A stretch of DNA of 64,000 bases, taken from assembly GCF_014193425.1 (NCBI RefSeq), contig NZ_JACHZG010000001.1:2232001-2296000 (forward strand), read 5' to 3'. The translations under genes and the position numbers were made by a program. This document shows, in pieces, positions 48,185 to 57,138 of this stretch. Each line of letters opens with the position of its first letter. Position 1 is the stretch's first letter. This stretch comes from Microlunatus antarcticus. Lineage in GTDB: Bacteria > Actinomycetota > Actinomycetes > Propionibacteriales > Propionibacteriaceae. A model generated the notes under the pieces. That model saw nothing but the letters and a program-made list of their open reading frames with translations, had not been told where the DNA came from and did not search any database.

Positions 48185-49102
48185 TCAGCCCGACCGGACG
48201 GCCGGGCTCTGCTCGACGTGGTCCTCGTGGAGCCGCTCGTCCTCGCGGACGAGCCGCCAGATGCCGAGCCCGATCATGGTCACCCCGACCAGCTCCGCGA
48301 CCAGCTGCCCCGGCGACAGGAACAACCGGTCGCCGAAGACGACGGTGCCGAAGGCCACGGCCACCAGCACGTCGACGATGTTCAGCACGGGGGCGGTGAC
48401 GGACAGCCGAGTGGCCTGGAAGGCTCGCTGGCTCAGGAAGAACGCACTGAGGCCGGCCGGCGCGACCAGCCACACCGCCCAGTGGTGCAGGAGCAGGTCG
48501 GGACCCGGACCCGGCCCAGGCCCCCCCGGCCCCGGCCCTGGCCGGGCGAACGAGGTCGCCACCTTGACCAGCCCCGCAGTCGTCCCATAGAGGATCCCCG
48601 CAGCGACCGAGAGCAGGAACCCGCGGCGTACGGGGGCGTGGGTCCGGTGCGCCACCACGACGATCAGGACGGCCGCCGCGACGGCGACCGCGACGAACAC
48701 CCCGGCCATCCGCTCGTCCCCGCGGAAGCTGGGGGGCCGGGTCCGGGCGACCACGACGAAGAGCGTGAGACCGACGCACGCGCACAGGCCCCACAGGACC
48801 TCGGTCCGGTCCGGGAGGGCACGGTCCAGGGCCGCCCGGACGAAGACGGCGAAGACCGTGGTGGTGACGACGACCGGTTGGACGAGGGCCAGAGGCCCCT
48901 CGTGCAGCGCGGCCACGTGGAGGGCGAACGCGACGCCGCTGAGCGCGAGACCGGCGACCCAGCCGGGCCGGCGCAGCAGCCGGGAGAACAGGTGGCCGGC
49001 GGTCGGGTCCGCGCGAGAGATCCCGCTCGCCGCGTGGTGCTGCAGCGCCGTCGCCGTGCCGAAGACGACGGCGGCGGCCAGGGCCAGCACTGCGGCGAAC
49101 AT
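48185..49102 (-). CDS. DMT-family membrane transporter
   Basis: A 305-residue protein with about ten helices in two repeats (AAVLALAAAVVFGTATALQH at the start, LNIVDVLVAVAFGTVVFGDR near the end), typical of the drug/metabolite transporter superfamily. An odd Pro-Gly stretch (ARPGPGPGGPGPGPGPD, about 190-206) forms a loop between helices and comes from a run of CCCGG words at about 48500-48545. Substrate unknown. TAGAGT lies eight rather than six bases before the ATG. Confidence 0.8.
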   Translation of the reverse strand: MFAAVLALAAAVVFGTATALQHHAASGISRADPTAGHLFSRLLRRPGWVAGLALSGVAFALHVAALHEGPLALVQPVVVTTTVFAVFVRAALDRALPDRTEVLWGLCACVGLTLFVVVARTRPPSFRGDERMAGVFVAVAVAAAVLIVVVAHRTHAPVRRGFLLSVAAGILYGTTAGLVKVATSFARPGPGPGGPGPGPGPDLLLHHWAVWLVAPAGLSAFFLSQRAFQATRLSVTAPVLNIVDVLVAVAFGTVVFGDRLFLSPGQLVAELVGVTMIGLGIWRLVREDERLHEDHVEQSPAVRSG

Positions 49103-49124
49103 CGCTCGCGACTCTAGTACGGCA

Positions 49125-49880
49125 CTAGCTCGCGAGGAGTCGCACCCGTCGCAGGCGTTGGAGCACCGTGAGCAGGACGCTGGCCAGCAGGTAGTAGGCG
49201 AGGTACGCGAGCGAGAGGACCAGCGCCACGCGGCTCGGGTCGGGCATGCCGGCCAGGATCACCGCGTAGAGGACCAGCCAGAGCCCGGCCAGGCCGAGGT
49301 TGAGCAGGCGGAAGCGCCGGGCGCGCGAGGGGTAGAGGTACTTGATCGGCACGAACACCAGGACCGAGCAGGTCACCAGGACCACCGCCACGACAGCGGG
49401 GCTCAGGTCGAGGACGACGGCGTAGAACGCGACGACGTTCCAGTAGCTGGGGAACCCGAGGAAGTAGTGGTCCTCGGTCTTGGCGTCCTTGCGGCAGAAC
49501 TGGATGCACGACGCCAGCAGCGGCAGCGCCGCGAGGACGAGCCCCCAGGTCCCGCCCGGCAGGCGTCCGGTGCAGAGCAGCAGCACGACGGGGGCGAACA
49601 CGTACGTGAGGTAGTCGACGATGTCGTCGAGCCGGGCGCCGTCGAAGCCGGGGATGGTCTCCGAGACTCGCAGCCGACGGGCGAGCATGCCGTCCGTCCC
49701 GTCGACGACGAGAGCGGCCAGCAGGACCCAGAGGGCCTCGTCCACCCGACCGTCCACGGCGGCGAGGACGGCGAGCAGGGCCAGCACGCTGCCGCTCGCG
49801 GTGTAGACGTGCAGGGCCCAGCCCGCGACCCGGGCCCGGACCGAGCCGGTGGGTCTGGACGGGAGTTCGAGCGTCAGCAA
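49125..49880 (-). CDS. CDP-alcohol phosphatidyltransferase, phosphatidylcholine synthase-like
   Basis: A membrane enzyme of 251 residues that joins CDP-diacylglycerol to an alcohol. The active-site motif DGMLARRLRVSETIP then GARLDDIVDYLTYVFAP is the CDP-alcohol signature in its phosphatidylcholine-synthase variant (longer spacing between AR and the G-x3-D-x3-D part). FCRKDAKTEDHYFLGFPSYW is a further Pcs hallmark. The start is TTG at 49878-49880 because a perfect AGGAGG lies five bases upstream; the ATG at 49931 is less likely. Substrate is probably choline, but another amino-alcohol cannot be excluded. Confidence 0.8.
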   Translation of the reverse strand: MLTLELPSRPTGSVRARVAGWALHVYTASGSVLALLAVLAAVDGRVDEALWVLLAALVVDGTDGMLARRLRVSETIPGFDGARLDDIVDYLTYVFAPVVLLLCTGRLPGGTWGLVLAALPLLASCIQFCRKDAKTEDHYFLGFPSYWNVVAFYAVVLDLSPAVVAVVLVTCSVLVFVPIKYLYPSRARRFRLLNLGLAGLWLVLYAVILAGMPDPSRVALVLSLAYLAYYLLASVLLTVLQRLRRVRLLAS

Positions 49881-49952
49881 GCGTGCCTCCTGGAAGCTGG
49901 GCGTCGGGGGCACGCGGCGAGAGTCTGCCACGCACCGTAATCCCCCGTGTCT

Positions 49953-49969
49953 CGTCCGGAACCCGGACG
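49953..49969 (-). terminator. Hairpin after the kinase gene
   Basis: CGTCCGG-aac-CCGGACG, perfect 7-bp stem, 9 bases past the kinase stop on the minus strand. Probable terminator. Confidence 0.5.
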
Positions 49970-49978
49970 CTCCAGCGG

Positions 49979-51577
49979 TCAGCCGCTGCCCAGGACCGAC
50001 GACGCGGCGATCTTGAGGACGCCGTCCTCGCGGACCAGGCGGAACGAGGTGCGCTCGACCGCGGTACCGCTGTCACGCCGGTAGGTGACGGTGGCCTCCA
50101 CCCGCGACGGCGGCTGAGCCTCGACCTTCGCGACCGACACGCGCTCGACCTGGTCCCAGAAGCGCTCGTACGACTGCCGCCCGCCGGAGGTGCCGCGCTG
50201 GTAGTCAGAGGTCAGCCGCGCCCAGGCCGCGTCCGTGTCGTCCGGCACCAGCGCGTAGTAGCCGGTGATCGCGTCCTCGAGCTCGGCCGCCGTCGGCTGA
50301 CCATCGCTGGCGGTCGCCGTCGGGCTCGCTGAGGGGCTCGCCGACGGTGTCTGCGTCGTTGCGGAGGGCGTCGGCTCGGGCGACTCGGAGTCGTCGCCCT
50401 CCGCGCTCTCCGTGCTCGAGGCCGAGCTCGACGCGGTTCCCGAGGCCGACCTCGACGGGGTGCTCGACGCGGAACGTGACGTGGTCGGGCCCGGCCCGGC
50501 CGCGTCGGACCCCAGCCGGCCCAGGGCTGCGGCCGTGCCGAGGACGACCAGCACGACCAGCAGGGCGGCGACCGCGACCCAGGCCCCGCGCCGACGGCGA
50601 CGTCCCGGGGGCGGGTCCTGCGGCGGACCGACTGGCGGGCCCACGGACGGACGGACCTGGGTCGTCCCGGTCACGACCGCGGGGGCCTCGAAGGACGGGA
50701 CCTCGTCGGCGAACGGCGGCTCCACCGGGATCAGCAGCGTCGCGGCCGGGATCGCGTCGCCGGCCTCGGCGGCGGCGAGCTGCCCCCCGACCTCCCGCAT
50801 CGTCGGGCGTACGGCAGGGTCGGGCCGCAGCATCTCCGTCAGGACCGGGGCCAGGACACCGGCCCGCTCCGGCGGAGCGAACTCCCCGGACGCCACCTTG
50901 TAGAGCAGCGCGATCGAGTTCGAGTCGGTGCCGAAGGGCGGGCCGCCCTCCAGGCACGCGTAGAGCGTGGCGCCGAGGGAGAAGACGTCCGAGGCGTGGC
51001 TGGACTCGGCGCCCCGCGCGACCTCGGGGGCGAGGTAGGCGGGCGTGCCGTGGACCAGCCCGGTCGAGGTGAGGGTCGCGTCGCCGAGCGCGCGGGAGAT
51101 CCCGAAGTCGCTGATCAGCGCGGTGCCGTCGTCGGTGATCAGGATGTTGCCCGGCTTGACGTCGCGGTGCACGATCCCGAGCTCGTGCGCGGCGGCCAGC
51201 GCGGACGCCACCTGGGCGCCGACCTTGGCCGCCTCGTGCACGCCCAGCGGCCCGCTCTCGCGGAGCACGGCCGAGAGCGGGACCGACGGCAGGAACTGCA
51301 TGACGAGGCAGGGCTGGCCCGCGTGCTCGACGACGTCGAAGACGGGGACCGCGTTGCGGTGGTGCAGCCGGGCGGTGATCCGGGCCTCGCGCATCGCCCG
51401 GTTCTTCGCGAGCTCGGCCTCCTCGGAGCTCAGGCCGGGCTGCGGCTTGAGCTCCTTGATCGCGACGGGACGTTCCAGGCGCTCGTCCCACGCCTCCCAG
51501 ACGACGCCCATGCCGCCGCGGCCGACCTCGCGCACGAGCCGGTAGCGGTCGGCGAGGAACGTGCCCGGCTCGGCCAT
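49979..51577 (-). CDS. Membrane Ser/Thr protein kinase (Pkn family) with NTF2-like outer domain
   Basis: A kinase of 532 residues. The catalytic domain covers about 12-270: Gly loop REVGRGGMGVVWEAWD, Lys41 (VAIKELK), catalytic loop IVHRDVKPGNIL, DFG motif SDFGISRA, GTPAYLAPE and the C-lobe. A Pro-rich stretch leads to one helix (AWVAVAALLVVLVVLGTAAA, about 330-350), a long Ser/Thr/Pro linker, and an extracytoplasmic domain (about 430-530; ITGYYALVPDDTDAAWARLT) of NTF2-like type. No PASTA repeats, so it is not PknB itself. AGGGGGAG precedes the ATG. It would sense an outside signal and phosphorylate cytoplasmic targets, not identified here. Confidence 0.9.
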   Translation of the reverse strand: MAEPGTFLADRYRLVREVGRGGMGVVWEAWDERLERPVAIKELKPQPGLSSEEAELAKNRAMREARITARLHHRNAVPVFDVVEHAGQPCLVMQFLPSVPLSAVLRESGPLGVHEAAKVGAQVASALAAAHELGIVHRDVKPGNILITDDGTALISDFGISRALGDATLTSTGLVHGTPAYLAPEVARGAESSHASDVFSLGATLYACLEGGPPFGTDSNSIALLYKVASGEFAPPERAGVLAPVLTEMLRPDPAVRPTMREVGGQLAAAEAGDAIPAATLLIPVEPPFADEVPSFEAPAVVTGTTQVRPSVGPPVGPPQDPPPGRRRRRGAWVAVAALLVVLVVLGTAAALGRLGSDAAGPGPTTSRSASSTPSRSASGTASSSASSTESAEGDDSESPEPTPSATTQTPSASPSASPTATASDGQPTAAELEDAITGYYALVPDDTDAAWARLTSDYQRGTSGGRQSYERFWDQVERVSVAKVEAQPPSRVEATVTYRRDSGTAVERTSFRLVREDGVLKIAASSVLGSG

Positions 51578-51659
51578 CGCGCTCCCCCTCCATCGCCCGG
51601 CTCGTCGCCCAGCGGCAAAGCGCCGAGCCTACGACAGAGGGCGGGGGTGGGTCTGGCCG

Positions 51660-52691
51660 TCAGCCGACCGACGTGCTCGACTCCCGTACGACGAGGCGGT
51701 GGGGCACCACGAACGTGGCGCCCTCGGAACGGTCGCCGTCGACCCGGCGCGACAGCGCGTCCAGGGTCCGCTCGGCCAGCACCGGGAGGTCGGTGGCGAC
51801 CGTGGTCAGGCTCGGCGAGCTGTAGCAGCCGTCGATCGTGTCGTCCCAGCCCGTGACGGCGACGTCGTCGGGCACGGTGACGCCGAGCCGCCGCAGCGCG
51901 CGCATCGCCCCCACGGCGAGCAGGTCGCTGGCGCAGACCAGGGCATCGATCGTGTGGTCCCCCCGCCAGAGCGTCGCCGCCAGCTCCTCCCCCTCCTGGC
52001 GGGTGAAGCGGTCCGCCCCGACGACCCGGTCGGGCGAGAGCGCGATGCCCGCTTCGCCGAGCTCGCGGTCGTACCCACGACGTCGCGCGGCCCCGACGGT
52101 GGTGGGCCGCCCGGGCTGGTCGCCGAGGAAGGCGATCCGGCGTCGCCCGAGGCCCAGCAGGTGTGCGACCACCTCGCGGGCCGACTGCTCGTTGTCGATC
52201 GCGACGTAGTCGGCCGAGCTGCCCGGCACCCGCTCCCCCAGCAGCACGAGGGGGCTGCGCGTGCTGACCGCGGCGAGGTGCTGCGGGTCGAGGGCGATCG
52301 CGGAGAAGATCACGCCGTCGATCCCGTGGCCGGGGTAGCCCTCCGACGCCTGCCGCTCGCGCTCCGGACGCCCGCCCGTCTCGTCGATCAGCACGGTGTA
52401 GCCGCGCGGCGTGGCGGCGGCGATGAGCGCGTGGGCCAGCGAGCCGAGGTAGGGCTCGTCGATCCGCGGCACGGCGAGGGTCAAGATGTTGCTCCGCCCG
52501 CTCTGCAGCTGGCGCCCGATCATCGAGGGCCGGTAGTCCAGCTCGTCGATGGCCTCGAGCACCCGGCGCCGGGTCTCGGCCGCAACGTTGGGGCGCTGGT
52601 GGACCACGTTCGTCACGGTCTTCAGCGAGACGCCCGCCAGGGCGGCGACGTCCTTGATCCGCGCGGGTCGGACGGTGTCGGGGACGCTCAT
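51660..52691 (-). CDS. LacI family transcriptional regulator
   Basis: A repressor of 343 residues: helix-turn-helix at IKDVAALAGVSLKTVTNVVH, hinge DYRPSMIGRQLQSGRSNILT, sensor domain with DALVCASDLLAVGAMRALRR and VAVTGWDDTIDG. Divergent from the sugar ABC operon; a perfect palindrome lies between them at 52759-52772. The ATG at 52689-52691 is chosen because the domain starts 11 residues later and AAGGAG lies ten bases upstream. Effector sugar unknown. Confidence 0.9.
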   Translation of the reverse strand: MSVPDTVRPARIKDVAALAGVSLKTVTNVVHQRPNVAAETRRRVLEAIDELDYRPSMIGRQLQSGRSNILTLAVPRIDEPYLGSLAHALIAAATPRGYTVLIDETGGRPERERQASEGYPGHGIDGVIFSAIALDPQHLAAVSTRSPLVLLGERVPGSSADYVAIDNEQSAREVVAHLLGLGRRRIAFLGDQPGRPTTVGAARRRGYDRELGEAGIALSPDRVVGADRFTRQEGEELAATLWRGDHTIDALVCASDLLAVGAMRALRRLGVTVPDDVAVTGWDDTIDGCYSSPSLTTVATDLPVLAERTLDALSRRVDGDRSEGATFVVPHRLVVRESSTSVG

Positions 52692-52758
52692 GAGATCACC
52701 GCTCCTTCTGCGTGTCGTCGCCCGGCATCTTGACATCCGGCTCCGGTCTGGATCACAG

Positions 52759-52772
52759 TTCTAACGTTAGAA
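52759..52772. promoter_or_regulatory. Perfect 14-bp palindromic LacI-type operator
   Basis: TTCTAACGTTAGAA is an exact palindrome with the central CG of LacI operators. It lies 68 bp from the regulator start and 79 bp before the binding-protein start, so it can control both. Confidence 0.75.
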
Positions 52773-52851
52773 GTCGTTCTCGGCAAGACCCGCTGCTCCT
52801 TCGGTCGCGGGGTGGCCACGAGGACGTCCATCCGTGACAAGGGAGTCATTC

Positions 52852-54153
52852 GTGAGGACACGCACACCCCTGACCGCGCTCGGTGCGAGCGCACTGGTCC
52901 TGAGCCTCGCCGCCTGCTTCGGCGGCACGACGGGCGCCGAGCAGTCGAGCGCGCCGCAGCAGTCCAGCGGCCCGGTCGAGATCCGCTACCTGATCGGGCA
53001 GCCGGAGAGCCCGGAGGACCTGGCCAACATCAAGGCCGACATCAAGACCTTCGAGGCCGGCAGCAACGGCATCACGGTCAAGCTGGACGTGGTCCCGAGC
53101 GAGAACGTCAAGACGATCCTGCAGACGCAGCTGCGGTCGGGCAAGGGCCCGGACGTCTTCGGCTACGACACCGGCCCCGGGTTCGCCGGGGCGCTGGCCA
53201 AGGCCGGGCTCATCCACGACCTGACCGACGCGTACGCCAAGTACGACTGGCCCGTCTACGACTTCGCCAAGCAGCGGGTGACCTTCGACGGCAAGATCGT
53301 CGGCATCCCCAGCCAGCTGGAGGAGGTCGGGGTCTTCTACAACAAGGACATGTTCGCCAAGCTCGGTCTGGCGGAGCCGCAGAACCTCGGCGACCTGATG
53401 GCCGCGTCGACCAAGATCAAGGACTCGGGCGTCATCCCGATGACCCTGGCCGACAAGGAGGGCTGGGAGGGCGGCCACCTGCTGAGCATGGCGCTGTCCA
53501 GCGAGGTCGGCAGTGCGGGGATGGACAAGCTGCTCTCCGGGGAGACCCCCTGGGACGACCCGTCCGTCGTCAACGCCCTCAAGGTGTGGGGCGACATGTA
53601 CGACCAGAAGCTGCTCACCCCGTCCCCGACCGCCGTCGGCTACGACAACGCCAACGCCCTCTTCTACTCGGGCAAGGCGGCCATGAACCCCACCGGCAGC
53701 TGGCTGGCGCAGGAGATCGAGCGGCAGGCCAAGTTCCAGGTGGGCTTCATCCCCTTCCCCTCGAGCACCGGCAAGGGCATCTTCAGCGGCGGCCTCGGGT
53801 CCGGCACCTTCGTCTCCGCGACGAGCCAGAAGGTCGACGCGGCCGAGCAGTTCCTGAACTACCAGATGAGCCCGGCGCACGGGAAGTGGGCGGTGGAGAA
53901 GCTGCAGGACATCCCCGCGTACCCCGTCGACACCACCGGGATCGAGGCCTCGCCGCTCTTCACCCAGGTCCTGAACGACACCGCCAAGATCGCGGACGGC
54001 ACCGGGGACTTCGGCTACAACATCGACGTGCTGACCAACGACGCGTTCAACAACGCGATGTGGAAGGGCGTCCAGGGCATCCTGAGCGGCCAGAGCACCC
54101 CCGAGAAGGTCGCCGCCCAGCTGCAGAAGAGCTACAAGAAGCCCGCCGCCTGA
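52852..54153 (+). CDS. Extracellular sugar-binding lipoprotein of ABC importer
   Basis: A solute-binding lipoprotein of 433 residues (lipobox LSLAACFGG after TPLTALGASALVLS). Two-lobe family 1 pattern: VEIRYLIGQPESPEDLANIK, FGYDTGPGFAGALAKAGLIH, VGVFYNKDMFAKLGLAEPQN, FYSGKAAMNPTGSWLAQEIE. The GTG at 52852 is fixed by AGGGAG about seven bases upstream. It is first in an operon with two permeases and, further on, a dehydrogenase, an isomerase and a ThuA protein. Cargo is a sugar or glycoside, not determined. An operator for the divergent LacI protein lies upstream. Confidence 0.9.
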   Translation: MRTRTPLTALGASALVLSLAACFGGTTGAEQSSAPQQSSGPVEIRYLIGQPESPEDLANIKADIKTFEAGSNGITVKLDVVPSENVKTILQTQLRSGKGPDVFGYDTGPGFAGALAKAGLIHDLTDAYAKYDWPVYDFAKQRVTFDGKIVGIPSQLEEVGVFYNKDMFAKLGLAEPQNLGDLMAASTKIKDSGVIPMTLADKEGWEGGHLLSMALSSEVGSAGMDKLLSGETPWDDPSVVNALKVWGDMYDQKLLTPSPTAVGYDNANALFYSGKAAMNPTGSWLAQEIERQAKFQVGFIPFPSSTGKGIFSGGLGSGTFVSATSQKVDAAEQFLNYQMSPAHGKWAVEKLQDIPAYPVDTTGIEASPLFTQVLNDTAKIADGTGDFGYNIDVLTNDAFNNAMWKGVQGILSGQSTPEKVAAQLQKSYKKPAA

Positions 54154-55070
54154 TGGCCACGGCGAGCCTGGCGCCGCTGGTCACCCGGCGGGCCCAGCGC
54201 CGGCTGGGCATCCTCCTGGTCCTCCCGGTGGTCGTGCTGATCATCGTGTTCTTCCTGGTGCCGCTGGCGAACGCGCTGGTCTACTCGGTGGTCGACTTCG
54301 ACGGCATCAGCGCCAGCCCGCCGTTCATCGGGCTCGCGAACTTCCGCGAGATGTTCACCGACGACCTCGTCTGGCACGCGCTGGGCAACAACGCCATCTG
54401 GATCGTCGTCGGCACCGTCGTCCCGCTGGTCCTCGGTCTGCTGATCGCGCTGCTGCTGTGGGGCGTACGGCGGGGCAGCCTGGTCTACCGGCTGTGCTTC
54501 TTCCTGCCGTACGTGCTGCCGGGGGTGGCGATCGGCATCGTCTGGGGCTGGATCTACGACCCGGTCCAGGGCCTGCTGAACCGGGGCCTCGGAGCGATCG
54601 GCCTCGACAGCCTGCAGCGCGGCTGGCTGGGAGACCCCGAGTGGGCCCTCTACGCGATCCTCGTCACCGCGATCTGGGGCGGCACCGGGTTCGCCATCGT
54701 GATCTTCGTGGCGGCCCTGCGGAACGTCGACGTCGAGATGGTGGACGCAAGCCGGATCGACGGGGCCGGCGGACCGGCGCAGCTCTGGTACATCATCCTG
54801 CCGCAGATCATGCCGGTGTTCCTGATGGTGCTGACCCTGACGCTGCTCGGCGGCTTCAGCGTCTTCGACATCATCTTCATCATGACCGGCGGCGGTCCCG
54901 CCGGCGCCACCGACGTGATCGGCACGTACGCGTACGAGCAGGCCTTCCAGCTCAGCCGGATCGGCTACGGAACGTCCCTGGCGCTGCTGATCACGGTGCT
55001 GTCCGTGCCGTTCGCGATCGCCCTCAACCGCCTGCAGCGACGCGTGTCGCTCCAGGGAACCGGAGCCTGA
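54153..55070 (+). CDS. Carbohydrate ABC transporter permease (MalF type)
   Basis: A permease of 305 residues with six helices; first RLGILLVLPVVVLIIVFFLV. The EAA-type loop is degenerate: VEMVDASRIDGAGGPAQLWY then IILPQI, still at the usual place. The ATG overlaps the binding-protein stop by one base (TGATG). No ATPase gene in the locus. Confidence 0.9.
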   Translation: MATASLAPLVTRRAQRRLGILLVLPVVVLIIVFFLVPLANALVYSVVDFDGISASPPFIGLANFREMFTDDLVWHALGNNAIWIVVGTVVPLVLGLLIALLLWGVRRGSLVYRLCFFLPYVLPGVAIGIVWGWIYDPVQGLLNRGLGAIGLDSLQRGWLGDPEWALYAILVTAIWGGTGFAIVIFVAALRNVDVEMVDASRIDGAGGPAQLWYIILPQIMPVFLMVLTLTLLGGFSVFDIIFIMTGGGPAGATDVIGTYAYEQAFQLSRIGYGTSLALLITVLSVPFAIALNRLQRRVSLQGTGA

Positions 55071-55071
55071 C

Positions 55072-55980
55072 GTGGCCACCTCGACCCAACCCCGTCCGAC
55101 GTACGCGGAGCCCACGCAGGAGCGCTCGGCGGCCCCGGTGAAGAACCGGGTCTCCCCCCGACGCAGGGCGACGCTGGCCGTCCGGCACCTGGTGCTGATC
55201 GTGCTGTCGTTCCTGACGATCATCCCGGTGCTCATGGTCGTCTCCACCACGCTGAAGACCGACAGCGACGTGAAGACCAACCCGTTCGGGCTGTTCACCT
55301 CGTTCTCGCCGGCCAACATCGTGCGGGCGTGGACGGCCGGCGGCTTCGACGACTACCTCCTGAACAGCATCCTGCTGTCGGTGCCGAGCACCGTGCTGAT
55401 CATCGTGATCTCCACGATGGCGGGCTACACCTTCGCCCGGCTGCCGTTCCCGGGGCGGTCGCTGCTGTTCTACCTGGTCGTGCTGGGCCTGCTCGTGCCG
55501 TTCTTCACGTTCATGATCCCGCTGTACTTCCAGCTCCGGTCGATGCACCTGCTGGACACCCTGGCCGGCGCGATCCTCGTGCTGACCTCGACGGGCATCT
55601 CGTTCGGCACGTTCTTCATGCGCGCGTTCTTCTCCGACCTGCCCGAGGAGCTCGAGCAGGCGGCGCGCATCGACGGCTGCTCGGAGTGGCGGATCTTCAC
55701 CCGGGTGATGCTCCCGCTGGTCACCTCCGGGATCGGCGCGCTGGCGGTCTTCACCTTCATCTCCACCTGGAACAACTTCCTGGTCCCGCTCCTCTACCTT
55801 CCCGGCGGCACCTACCGACCCCTGACCGCCGGCCTCTACAACTTCATGGGCGGCCGGTCGATCGACATCGGACCGCTCGCCGCAGGCACCTTGATCACGA
55901 TCCTTCCGATCATCGTGCTCTTCGTCGTCCTGCAGAAGCAGGTCACCGCCGGCTTCATCTCCGGCGCGGTCAAGGGCTAG
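55072..55980 (+). CDS. Carbohydrate ABC transporter permease (MalG type)
   Basis: A permease of 302 residues with six helices (VLIVLSFLTIIPVLMVVSTT first). EAA loop: LEQAARIDGCSEWRIFTRVM. It starts with GTG one base after the partner permease stop, so translation is likely coupled. The partner pair and the binding protein make a CUT1 importer that needs an ATPase from elsewhere. Confidence 0.9.
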   Translation: MATSTQPRPTYAEPTQERSAAPVKNRVSPRRRATLAVRHLVLIVLSFLTIIPVLMVVSTTLKTDSDVKTNPFGLFTSFSPANIVRAWTAGGFDDYLLNSILLSVPSTVLIIVISTMAGYTFARLPFPGRSLLFYLVVLGLLVPFFTFMIPLYFQLRSMHLLDTLAGAILVLTSTGISFGTFFMRAFFSDLPEELEQAARIDGCSEWRIFTRVMLPLVTSGIGALAVFTFISTWNNFLVPLLYLPGGTYRPLTAGLYNFMGGRSIDIGPLAAGTLITILPIIVLFVVLQKQVTAGFISGAVKG

Positions 55981-56052
55981 GCCCCCGCACCGTCCGTTCC
56001 ACCCTCCCTCTCCCTGCACCACACCGCACCCAGCCCGAAAGCGAGCTCCACC

Positions 56053-57138
56053 ATGCCCTCAGTCGTCCGCTTCACCTCACCCCACGTGGCCGAGGTCATC
56101 GAGGAGGAGCTGCCGCCCCTCGGTGCGGACGAGGTCCGCCTGAAGACCTTGTTCTCCGGCATCTCCGCCGGCACCGAGCTCACCGCCTACCGCGGCAGCA
56201 ACCCGTACCTCACCAAGAAGTGGGACGAGGAGCGTCGGCTGTTCGTCGACGGCTCGACCAGCTTCGAGTACCCGGTCGACGGCTGGGGCTACGAGGAGGT
56301 CGGCGAGGTCGTCGAGGTCGGGGCCGACGCCGAGGACATCGCCCTCGGCGACCGCGTGTACGGCACCTGGGGCCACCGCGCCTTCACCACGCAGAAGGCC
56401 GAGCGTGCGAGCCGCCGGATCCTGTCGCCGGTCGCCGACCCGCGGATCGGGATCTTCTCCCAGATCGCCGCGATCGGGCTCAACGTCACCCTGGACGCCG
56501 ACATCCACGTCGGGGAGACGGTCGCCGTCTTCGGGCTCGGGGTGCCCGGGCAGATCGCGGCCCAGCTCGCCCGGCTCAACGGCGCGCGGGTGATCGGGGT
56601 CGACAACATCGCCGGCCGCCGGGCCCTGGCCACCGAGCTCGGCGCCGACGAGGTGCTCGACGCGGGCGAGGGGAGCGTGGCCGAGCGGATCCGCGACCTC
56701 ACCGACGGCCGCGGCGCCGACGTCTGCCTCGAGATCACCGGCAACTACCGCGCGCTGCACGAGGCCATCCGGTCCGTGGCCTACAGCTCCCGCGTCTGCG
56801 CCGCCGGCTTCATGCAGGGCGACGGGGCCGGGCTGCGGCTGGGCGAGGAGTTCCACCACAACCGCGTGCAGGTGATCTGCTCGCAGATCTCCGGCGTCGC
56901 GCCGGCGCTGCAGCACCGCTGGAACGAGTACCGCCTCGCCAGCACGGCCATCGACCTGGCCACCCGCGGCCGCCTGCGGCTGACCGACCTGATCACGCAC
57001 ACGATGCCGATCGAGCAGGCGCCCGAGGCCTTCCAGCTCCTCGACCACAACCCGCAGGACGCGCTGCAGGTCGTGCTGACCTTCGACGACGAGGCCTCCC
57101 AGAGCACGGCGCAGGCCGGGACGGGGGCGTCGGCATGA
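56053..57138 (+). CDS. Medium-chain dehydrogenase family protein without catalytic zinc
   Basis: A dehydrogenase of 361 residues in the MDR superfamily. The N-terminal half has FSGISAGTELTAYRGSNPYL where zinc alcohol dehydrogenases have GICGTD, so the catalytic Cys is missing. The Rossmann half is VAVFGLGVPGQIAAQLARLN then VIGVDNIAGRRALA (NAD-type Asp). Such genes sit in glycoside or inositol-like sugar operons and are thought to oxidise the sugar ring. Likely third step or later in the imported sugar's breakdown. It lies 72 bp after the permease and overlaps the isomerase gene by four bases. Confidence 0.8.
   Translation: MPSVVRFTSPHVAEVIEEELPPLGADEVRLKTLFSGISAGTELTAYRGSNPYLTKKWDEERRLFVDGSTSFEYPVDGWGYEEVGEVVEVGADAEDIALGDRVYGTWGHRAFTTQKAERASRRILSPVADPRIGIFSQIAAIGLNVTLDADIHVGETVAVFGLGVPGQIAAQLARLNGARVIGVDNIAGRRALATELGADEVLDAGEGSVAERIRDLTDGRGADVCLEITGNYRALHEAIRSVAYSSRVCAAGFMQGDGAGLRLGEEFHHNRVQVICSQISGVAPALQHRWNEYRLASTAIDLATRGRLRLTDLITHTMPIEQAPEAFQLLDHNPQDALQVVLTFDDEASQSTAQAGTGASA

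Noticed and set aside
49979-51577. Kinase as PknB of the cell-division cluster
   Set aside because: No PASTA repeats and no neighbouring penicillin-binding protein, FtsW or phosphatase genes.
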